From NCBI GenBank assembly GCA_028705545.1, contig JAQWDG010000015.1:1-19818 (forward strand): DNA of 19,818 nucleotides. The letters run 5' to 3'. The position numbers and the translations under genes are program-made. The notes under the pieces are model-generated. The model did no database searches. It had not been told where the DNA came from and was given only the letters and a program-made list of their open reading frames with translations. Positions 13,916 to 19,818 of this stretch are shown piece after piece (within the stretch, counting starts at the first letter, position 1; the number at the start of each line of letters is the position of its first letter). Source of the stretch: Methanoregula sp. Its GTDB lineage: Archaea > Halobacteriota > Methanomicrobia > Methanomicrobiales > Methanospirillaceae.

Positions 13916-16000
13916 CTACCGCCGCCCGTGGCCCTTATGGTGCCCGTGCTGCTGCTGGTTCCGCCCGTCCCCTTTTTTCTCCCGCTCCTCCTTTTCCATG
14001 GGCGGGCTTTCGAGCTCCGCGATGATATCGAGCGGCTCGTCCATCAGTTTCGTGAGCCGGACCACCTCAAGCAGCCGCTCGATGCCGATGAAGTGCTCGG
14101 ACATCACCTTTGCAAGCGGGGAGAGCACGAGCTTTGTCCCTTCCTTGTGCACGAGCCGGTGAGAAACGAGCTCGGGAAGCACCGGCTCCATCTTTCCCAC
14201 CATGGTGGAATTAATCCGGGCAAGGTCTGCCTCCTCGCCCCCGCAGGCAACTGCGTTTGCCACGTACTCCTCGGAACTAGCCTCAAGGTCGTGCTCCGGC
14301 GCCACCTCTTCCATCTCCCCTTTGAGGAGCTTTAACGCAATCTCCTCTTCCGTGCCCGGGATCTCCCGCGAATAGCTCCCGCCGGGTTCCGCGAGAAGGA
14401 CGACTTTCCCGAGGTCGTGGAAGTCGGGACGGCCGGCCCGGCCGGCCATCTGATTGAACTCCTGCACCGAGAGCCAGCTCCGGCCCATGGCAAGGGCATC
14501 GAAGATCACCTGCGATGCGGGGAAATCGACCCCTGCCCCGAGCGCCGCGGTGGTCACGACTGCCATGAGTTTGCCATCGAGGAATTTCGTCTCGACTTCG
14601 CGGCGCTCCTGGCTGGAGAGCCCCGCGTGGTAAGCGGCCGCCCGCATCCCGAGCGCTTCTGCTATCGTGTGGCACCGGGCCCGGGCATTCGTGAAGATGA
14701 TCGTCTGGCCCCGGAACCCTTTCGATGAAGTTGTTTTGTACTCCTCGGTCGTGAGTTTTTTGATGGTCGGGATCTTCTGCTTGCGCTCTAAAAAGAGGAG
14801 GTAGCGTTCGAGCGCAACGGGACGGTCGTCGTACCGCACGAGCTGGCAGTTGAGTTTCTTTGCGAGGATCTTCGGGAACCCGATCGTGGCAGAGAGATAC
14901 AAAAACTGCGCCTGCGGGGCGAGATACTTGAGCCGGGCGATCATCCCGTCGAGCCGGTGGCCCCGGTCCGGATCCTCAAGCATCTGCACCTCGTCGATGA
15001 CCACGGTGGCGATGTTTGCCATTTTTTTCCCGCAGCGGATCATGTTGTCCACGCCTTCATAGGTGCCGACAAGGATCGGGGCCTGCGGGTTCCGGTCGCC
15101 GACTTTCCGGGTCTCGGGAAGGTTGAGACGCGAGACACCGGTCAAAAGGCCGGTCTTTGCAAAGGCACCGTACCGTTCGGTAAACCGCTCGTACTTCTGG
15201 TTGGCGAGCGCCACGAGCGGGACTAAAAAGAGCATCCGCCCGCGGCCGGACAGGTAGTTCTTCATCCCGGCCATCTCGCCGATGAACGTCTTGCCGCTCG
15301 CGGTTGCCGCGACCACGAGGAGATCCTTTCCATGCAGCAGGCCGGCTTCGACGGCGAGCTGCTGGGCCGGCATGAGGGTCTCGACCTTGCAGGCATCGAC
15401 AAACTGCCGGGGCAGCGGCAGCTCCATGAGGCTTGCGGTCTTGAGCACCGGATGTGCTTCGATCCGGTCAAAGAGCGCCGACTTCATCGAGACGTGTTCG
15501 GGCTGGACAAGCGCGAGCACCCGGTCCAGGTTCCGGGTCGCAACCAGCAGTTCCTCGAAGTGTTTGAGTGTCTCCCTGCCCATGTGCCCGAGCGGGGCAA
15601 GCTCCCGGCGGAGCTCCCGGCGCCCGCAGTCAAGACAGATACGCTCGCCTTTACCGAAGATCACGTGGTTGTCCTCGTTTATGGGCGTGTACCGGTCATC
15701 GAGGAGGCACATCCGGCAGGCCTCCACGTTCCCGCTCCGGATCTGGAAGGCTTTCATGAACTCCTCGAAAACGGAGTCCGGCTTTACCATCCGGACCTCG
15801 CTCTCGCGGAGCTGGGAGATCAGGTCCTTTGACGGCGTTGCCTGGTAGTCTTTGCGCGAACCCCAGCGGAGCCGGTACCGGACCGGCCGCGGCCCTTTCG
15901 GGGTCCCGGTCATCTCGACGATACCGACACCGACAACGTGCTTCCCGTCGTAAAAGAGGAGCTTGTAACTGCCTTTTACAGGCTGGACGAGGATCTTCAT
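13916..16000 (-). CDS. DEAD/DEAH-box helicase with N-terminal zinc finger (Ski2/Hel308-like)
   Basis: A 694-residue superfamily 2 helicase. An N-terminal domain (1-90) precedes a zinc finger, Cys95/Cys98 and Cys122/Cys125 (CRMC, CLDC). The helicase core has PAQQ (211-214), Walker A AATASGKT (231-238), DEVQ (336-339, in place of DEAH), LSAT (369-372), IIFTNAR (434-440), TTAALGAGVDFP (483-494) and QMAGRAGRP (517-525), the pattern of Hel308/Ski2 proteins. The C terminus ends in a low-complexity tail of Q, H, K, G and R (about 670-694). Euryarchaea carry homologues, described by domain number only. DNA repair, recombination or RNA decay are possible. The start at 16000 overlaps the upstream stop as ATGA, so it is co-translated with the two regulator-like genes and last in the operon. 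Confidence 0.9.
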   Translation of the reverse strand: MKILVQPVKGSYKLLFYDGKHVVGVGIVEMTGTPKGPRPVRYRLRWGSRKDYQATPSKDLISQLRESEVRMVKPDSVFEEFMKAFQIRSGNVEACRMCLLDDRYTPINEDNHVIFGKGERICLDCGRRELRRELAPLGHMGRETLKHFEELLVATRNLDRVLALVQPEHVSMKSALFDRIEAHPVLKTASLMELPLPRQFVDACKVETLMPAQQLAVEAGLLHGKDLLVVAATASGKTFIGEMAGMKNYLSGRGRMLFLVPLVALANQKYERFTERYGAFAKTGLLTGVSRLNLPETRKVGDRNPQAPILVGTYEGVDNMIRCGKKMANIATVVIDEVQMLEDPDRGHRLDGMIARLKYLAPQAQFLYLSATIGFPKILAKKLNCQLVRYDDRPVALERYLLFLERKQKIPTIKKLTTEEYKTTSSKGFRGQTIIFTNARARCHTIAEALGMRAAAYHAGLSSQERREVETKFLDGKLMAVVTTAALGAGVDFPASQVIFDALAMGRSWLSVQEFNQMAGRAGRPDFHDLGKVVLLAEPGGSYSREIPGTEEEIALKLLKGEMEEVAPEHDLEASSEEYVANAVACGGEEADLARINSTMVGKMEPVLPELVSHRLVHKEGTKLVLSPLAKVMSEHFIGIERLLEVVRLTKLMDEPLDIIAELESPPMEKEEREKKGDGRNQQQHGHHKGHGRR

Positions 16001-16806
16001 GAGGAGGGCAGATCGACGATAACGTACGAGAGCCCGACACCTTCGAGGCGCTTTAAGAAATCCGTGAACTCCTCGTCAACGATCACGATCACGCAGTCGA
16101 TCCCGTGGAAGGCCGCCTCGATTACCCCTTCGCGGGCCCCGAAAAAGATATCCGGTTTTTTGCCGGCGGCCCTGAGTGCGATATAGGCTTCGAGGCCCAC
16201 CGCAGCGACAAACCCGGCGCCGTGGATGACACTTTTTAGTTTCTCCGGGTCCACCTTGCGCGAGCCGCCGTGCTGGATCCTCGGCACCTTGCAGATCCGG
16301 ATCGAGCCCTCGTGGTGCTCGATGATCCCGTTCAACCGGGCGACCCCGACATCCTCGTCCTTTTTTGCATCGGCAACAACGGTTCCCGTTGCCTGCTGGG
16401 GCTTTCTGGACGCATACAAAAACCCGCCCTTCATGTAGACCCCGACCTCGTCGCCGGCTTTTAAGGTCTCGGCTGCAATCGCCGGCCAGACCGAGACCTG
16501 CTGGATAATATCGCGCCGGATGTGGCGGGCGTAGGCTTCGAGCGACTCGGCGTTTGCAAGCACCCACTCGATGCCGGTCTTGGTCACTTCGTAGTTGCCC
16601 CGACCGCTCGCCGAGACCATGCCCTCGTCCGTAAGTTCGCGGATATATTCGGAGATTGCCTGCGGGGTAACGCCGAGCTTTACCGCGATCTCCTGCTGCC
16701 GGACCGCCGGCTGGTGCTCGGCGATCTCGACCAGAATCTGTAAACGGGATACTTCGCGCTTGCTGCGCAGGATAGAATTAAGGGGATCTTTAGCGTCCGG
16801 TGTCAA
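15997..16806 (-). CDS. Winged-helix protein with conserved archaeal C-terminal domain
   Basis: A 269-residue protein. The N-terminal winged helix (about 18-80) is clear: RLQILVEIAEHQPAVRQQEIA, then VTPQAISEYIRELTDEGMVSASG and a NYEVTKTGIEWV wing, in the MarR/TrmB-like style. The rest (about 95-269) is an alpha/beta domain with alternating hydrophobic strands (ADAKKDEDVGVARLNGIIE, GSIRICKVPRI), a GFVAAVGLEAYIALRAAGKKPDIFFGARE region and CVIVIVDEEFTDFLKRLE; I do not recognise its ligand. It overlaps the upstream gene by 17 bp and the helicase by 4 bp, in the order regulator, regulator, helicase. Conserved in methanogens, I believe, and perhaps a sensor that partners the helicase. Specific function unknown. 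Confidence 0.8.
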   Translation of the reverse strand: MTPDAKDPLNSILRSKREVSRLQILVEIAEHQPAVRQQEIAVKLGVTPQAISEYIRELTDEGMVSASGRGNYEVTKTGIEWVLANAESLEAYARHIRRDIIQQVSVWPAIAAETLKAGDEVGVYMKGGFLYASRKPQQATGTVVADAKKDEDVGVARLNGIIEHHEGSIRICKVPRIQHGGSRKVDPEKLKSVIHGAGFVAAVGLEAYIALRAAGKKPDIFFGAREGVIEAAFHGIDCVIVIVDEEFTDFLKRLEGVGLSYVIVDLPSS

Positions 16807-17302
16807 GCAGCACCAGCCCCTGTCCTTTCACATCGAGCTCGGGGATCCTTTTTGCGAGGCCCTTGATGAACACCGGGCTTACCCCGAACTTACGGGAGAG
16901 GTCGCCGATGGACGTGTTGCCGTTTCCCATCTCTGCTTCGATCCTGCCGACAACCTCGCGGAGGTTCTCGTCGTTCGAGAGCGAGATGTAGAGAATATCG
17001 GTAAGGTCCTGGAGATTGCACTGGAAGTTCGCCCGGAACTTATTGTAGGTTCCCCGGTACTCCTTTGTGGGCTTCTCACCGGGCTTTGGCATCCGCCATT
17101 GTTCCTCGACAAGGTTTCCCTTCTTTAAGACCTGGATGCAGACCGGGACAGAGTCGTCCCCGACCTGTGCCTTAAGCTCCTCCTCGGTCATCCAGGCCTT
17201 GCTGAGCAGTTCGTAAACCTTCTTGAACGATGGGCTGTTGAACGTCATGAGGAGCGGGACAAGCTCCACGGGATCGTTGACAATTCTGATATGACCTGGC
17301 AC
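16790..17302 (-). CDS. ArsR-like winged-helix protein, first gene of helicase operon
   Basis: A 170-residue protein. Residues about 22-95 look like an ArsR-type winged helix: SPSFKKVYELLSKAWMTEEELKAQV, VPVCIQVLKKGNLVEEQWRMP, and a YRGTYNKFRANFQC wing. A second all-helical part (about 98-160) includes LREVVGRIEAEMG and SIGDLSRKFGVSPVFIKGLAKRI, which could be a second HTH. So it may contain two DNA-binding modules. Cys55 and Cys95 are present. It starts the operon with the second winged-helix protein and the helicase, 60 bp from hypF on the opposite strand. The stop lies inside the next gene (17-bp overlap). Probably the local regulator; target unknown. Confidence 0.75.
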   Translation of the reverse strand: MPGHIRIVNDPVELVPLLMTFNSPSFKKVYELLSKAWMTEEELKAQVGDDSVPVCIQVLKKGNLVEEQWRMPKPGEKPTKEYRGTYNKFRANFQCNLQDLTDILYISLSNDENLREVVGRIEAEMGNGNTSIGDLSRKFGVSPVFIKGLAKRIPELDVKGQGLVLLDTGR

Positions 17303-17362
17303 AGTAAAAACCCTATACTTATATCGCTGTATAAATCAATAAATTTTTGCGGCTAAATAACC
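17303..17362. promoter_or_regulatory. Divergent promoter of hypF and helicase operon
   Basis: An AT-rich 60-bp gap. TATAAAT (17330-17336) lies 27-33 bp before the hypF ATG and, on the minus strand (ATTTATA), 28-34 bp before the operon ATG at 17302. TATAT (17320-17324) and CTATACTTATA (17313-17323) are further minus-side candidates. Both transcripts would have little or no leader. One element may serve both directions. Confidence 0.55.
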
Positions 17363-19597
17363 ATGCAGGAACAGGGGAGGATCTCGGTTCGCGGGATCGT
17401 ACAGGGAGTCGGGTTCCGCCCTTTTGTGTACGCAAAAGCCATTGAGTTCGGTATAGCCGGCCGGGTAAAGAATCTCGGGAGCGAGGTCGAGATTATCGCC
17501 CGGGGCGGCCGGTTTGCGGATTTTGTCGCAGCCGTCTCCCGCGGCCCGCCAATGGCCCGGATCGATTCTGTTGAGGTTACTGGTTTTCCCGGTATTATTC
17601 CCGATGGTTTTGTTATAGAGAAAAGCGCGACCGGATCGTTCTCCGGCATGATCCCGCCCGATATTGCAATCTGTTCCGCGTGCGTAAACGATATTTTTAC
17701 CCCGGGGGGAAGATACGAGGGATACTGGGCGACCTCGTGTGTCAACTGCGGCCCCCGGTACAGCATCATCGGTGCCATTCCCTACGACCGGGAACGAACG
17801 AGCATGGACCGGTTCCCCCTGTGCGAGCCCTGCGCCGGTGAGTACGGCGACCCGCACTCCCGTCGCCACCATGCCCAGACCATTGCCTGCCATACCTGCG
17901 GCCCCGAGCTCCGGCTCATCGACCGGGCAGGTGCGGATCTCCCCTGCGCCGATCCTATCCGCGAAGCGGCAGTCCTGCTCGACAAGGGCAGGATCCTCGC
18001 AATCCGGGGTGTCGGGGGATTCCACCTCGCTTGCACCGAAGAGTCGTCCGGGGAACTCAAAAAGCGCCTCGGCCGGCTCGAACAGCCGTTTGCCGTGATG
18101 ACCCGGCCGGGCTATGCCGAAGAGATTGCGAGAGTCTCACCCGCCGAGCGCGAGCTGCTCGAAAGCCCGGTCCACCCGATCGTAGTGCTCGAAAAGAAGG
18201 ATCACGCTTCGCACGAAAGGATCAGCAACCTCCACACCATCGGCTGCATGCTCCCGTACACCGGGCTCCACCACCTTCTCTTTTCGTACCTGAAACACCC
18301 GCTGTTGATCATGACGAGCGCGAACATGCCCGGTTACCCGATGATCACGGACACGGAGACAGCGCTTGTGAAACTCGCAAAGGATGCGGATTATTTCCTC
18401 GTCCACAACCGGGCCATCGCAAACCGGGTGGACGACTCAGTTGTACGGGACGGGTACATCCTCCGCCTCTCCCGGGGGATCGCTCCCAAGAGGACGGCAA
18501 TCGATCTCGGGGATAAGTGCATCCTCGGGGTCGGGCCCGAGCTCAACGCGAACGCTACGATCTACAAAGGGGGCTTTGCCATCACGTCCCCGCACGTGGG
18601 CAATGTCCGGAACCCGGCAACGCTTGCCTACCTGCAGGAGACGATAGAAAAACTCTCCCGGCTCCTCGGGGCAAAATACGATATCGTTGCCCACGACCTT
18701 CACCCGCAGTTCCTCTCGACCCGGTACGCAAAGGAGATCGCGGAGGAGAGGGGGATCGGGCTTGTCCCGGTCCAGCACCACCGGGCCCACATCGCAGCGA
18801 CTACGACCGAACCCTGTGTGGGGATCGCAATCGACGGGGTCGGCTACGGGGACGACGGCACTGTCTGGGGGGGGGAGGTTTTTGCCGGGCAGGTGCCGGA
18901 CCTGAAACGTGTCGCCCACCTCGAACCGGTACCCATGCCGGGCGGCGACCTTGCAACAAAGTTCCCGGAGCGGATGCTCTACGGTATCCTCAGGAACGAT
19001 ACATGCCTCGATCTCCTTGGCCGCCGGGGCTGGACCGATGTCGAACGCGGGGTGATAAAAAAGCAGGTCGCTACCGGTTTCAATGTCACCATGACGAGCA
19101 GCACCGGCCGGGTACTCGACGCAGCAGCGGCACTCCTCGGCATCTGCCGGGAGCGGACCTACGATGGCGAACCGGCCATGAAACTCGAATCCGTTGCTGC
19201 CGGGGGCACGCCCGAGGCATGGGAGCCGGTCATCACCACATCGGGCGGCTGCGATGTCCTCTCGACACGGGCGATCCTTTCGACCGCCCTCTCACGGTAC
19301 ACCGCGGTGCCAGCCGGGGACAAAAAAGCGGTCCGGGACATTGCAGCCTCCGTCCAGTACAACCTTGCCCGGGGGATTGCAGCCCTCGCCGTCCGGGCGG
19401 CGGAACGCGAAGGGATCGGGACCGTTGCCTTAAGCGGAGGCGTTATCGCGAACCGGGCGATCCGCGAGACCATCCGTTCCGGGGTCGAAGATGCCGGCCT
19501 CTCGTTTTTCATCAACGATGCGTACCCGCCCGGAGACGGCTGCGTATCGTTCGGCCAGTGTGTCTGGGCGGGCATGCTTTTTAAGCAGCGGGCCTGA
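17363..19597 (+). CDS. hypF: Carbamoyltransferase HypF ([NiFe]-hydrogenase maturation)
   Basis: HypF carbamoylates the C-terminal cysteine of HypE using carbamoyl phosphate and ATP, giving the cyanide ligands of the [NiFe] centre. All parts are present over 744 residues, a normal length. The acylphosphatase domain (1-85) has VQGVGFRPF (13-21, catalytic Arg) and Asn37 (VKNLG). Four CXXC pairs form two zinc fingers (Cys104/107, 126/129, 154/157, 176/179). A YrdC-like domain (about 195-375) includes PFAVM and TSANMPG. The Kae1-like domain (about 385-744) has VQHHRAHIAA (470-479), GVGYGDDGTVWGGE and LSGGVIANRAI. The ATG at 17363 is 27 bp after a TATA element, so leaderless. No other hyp genes are nearby, as is common in methanogens. 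The near-C-terminal PPGDGCVSFGQ differs from the usual PPNDGGISLGQ. Confidence 0.96.
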   Translation: MQEQGRISVRGIVQGVGFRPFVYAKAIEFGIAGRVKNLGSEVEIIARGGRFADFVAAVSRGPPMARIDSVEVTGFPGIIPDGFVIEKSATGSFSGMIPPDIAICSACVNDIFTPGGRYEGYWATSCVNCGPRYSIIGAIPYDRERTSMDRFPLCEPCAGEYGDPHSRRHHAQTIACHTCGPELRLIDRAGADLPCADPIREAAVLLDKGRILAIRGVGGFHLACTEESSGELKKRLGRLEQPFAVMTRPGYAEEIARVSPAERELLESPVHPIVVLEKKDHASHERISNLHTIGCMLPYTGLHHLLFSYLKHPLLIMTSANMPGYPMITDTETALVKLAKDADYFLVHNRAIANRVDDSVVRDGYILRLSRGIAPKRTAIDLGDKCILGVGPELNANATIYKGGFAITSPHVGNVRNPATLAYLQETIEKLSRLLGAKYDIVAHDLHPQFLSTRYAKEIAEERGIGLVPVQHHRAHIAATTTEPCVGIAIDGVGYGDDGTVWGGEVFAGQVPDLKRVAHLEPVPMPGGDLATKFPERMLYGILRNDTCLDLLGRRGWTDVERGVIKKQVATGFNVTMTSSTGRVLDAAAALLGICRERTYDGEPAMKLESVAAGGTPEAWEPVITTSGGCDVLSTRAILSTALSRYTAVPAGDKKAVRDIAASVQYNLARGIAALAVRAAEREGIGTVALSGGVIANRAIRETIRSGVEDAGLSFFINDAYPPGDGCVSFGQCVWAGMLFKQRA

Positions 19598-19693
19598 AAT
19601 TCCGTACCGCACCGGCGTTTGCCAAAAAGGATCTGACACTCGGAAAAACAACCATTTTATCTTGACGGAAGTACAAAGATGAGATAACGAGCG
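19598..19693. other. Intergenic gap with candidate promoter
   Basis: This 96-bp gap holds no gene. AACAACCATTTTATCTTG (about 19647-19664) is AT-rich and lies about 30-45 bp before the next ATG, so it is a TATA candidate. No hairpin or oligo-T marks the end of hypF, so read-through into the next gene is possible. Confidence 0.3.
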
Positions 19694-19818
19694 ATGTATC
19701 CGCTGGACATCATTCAGGAACAGGAACGGAGGATCCAGAGCCTGGAAAAGGAGCTCACCGAGCTCCGGCAGGGACTCGCAGCGGTCCAGGAATATTTCCT
19801 CCAGGTCAAGGCTCAGGC
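19694..19818 (+). CDS. Start of a coiled-coil protein (3' end outside window)
   Basis: Only 41 codons from the ATG at 19694 are visible. The translation begins MYPLDIIQEQERRIQSLEKE and continues with heptads rich in E, L, Q and R to VQEYFLQVKAQ, a typical coiled coil. No family can be named from this. It is 97 bp downstream of hypF and on the same strand. Confidence 0.5.
   Translation, partial: MYPLDIIQEQERRIQSLEKELTELRQGLAAVQEYFLQVKAQ

Noticed and set aside
13847..14335. Plus-strand open frame of about 160 residues overlapping the helicase 3' end
   Set aside because: It is the reverse-complement shadow of the helicase, whose conserved C-terminal coding lies in the other strand.
1..19818. 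tRNA or rRNA genes
   Set aside because: No T-loop GTTCRANNC with matching cloverleaf or rRNA core sequence was noticed in gene-free gaps; I could not run a covariance search.

Overview
The window looks like a euryarchaeal chromosome segment, most likely from a hydrogenotrophic methanogen of the Methanomicrobiales (Methanoregula-like). This rests on an archaeal-type phosphoglycerate mutase (ApgM), HypF for [NiFe]-hydrogenase maturation, TrmB- and Bat-type archaeal regulators, an anaerobe-type Hcp, AT-rich TATA-like elements about 25-30 bp before likely transcript starts, and oligo-T terminators. The genus assignment is inference; no rRNA or mcr gene is present.

Bases 1-2302 hold a forward operon: the 3' part of apgM, a bactofilin-like beta-helix protein with an internal hydrophobic segment, and a SAM-dependent methyltransferase whose start overlaps the bactofilin stop (TAATG). 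It ends at a hairpin flanked by oligo-T on both strands, shared with a convergent small zinc-ribbon membrane protein.

Bases 2649-6385 form a redox or nitrosative-stress module. A divergent HxlR regulator with four cysteines faces hcp (hybrid-cluster protein, all expected ligands present). After hcp come a cupin, a small CXXC protein and an unusual ferredoxin-like protein, with coupled or close starts. The shared promoter carries a clean inverted repeat. I infer that the HxlR protein senses redox or NO and controls Hcp and its accessory electron carriers.

Bases 6386-13850 are visibly richer in A+T and look accessory. They begin with about 470 bp of non-coding sequence containing hairpins and a short direct repeat. 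Next is a reverse-strand operon of a surface adhesion-like (CARDB/NEW3-type) membrane-anchored protein, an FtsX-type permease and a LolD/MacB-type ATPase, with a divergent Bat-type regulator. Then come a NapH-type polyferredoxin membrane protein with a SnoaL-like protein (reverse), a divergent TrmB-family regulator coupled to a cupin, a palindrome-bearing gap and a 97-residue unknown protein.

Bases 13916-17302 are a tightly overlapping reverse operon: a small winged-helix protein, a second winged-helix protein with a conserved C-terminal domain, and a zinc-finger Ski2/Hel308-like helicase. This is probably a core archaeal nucleic-acid module of unknown process. It shares a divergent AT-rich promoter with hypF (17363-19597). 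The window ends in the first 41 codons of a coiled-coil protein.

The best candidates for undescribed biology are the HxlR/Hcp/cupin/CXXC/ferredoxin module and the two-regulator-plus-helicase operon. All assignments are from reading the sequence; no database search was run.
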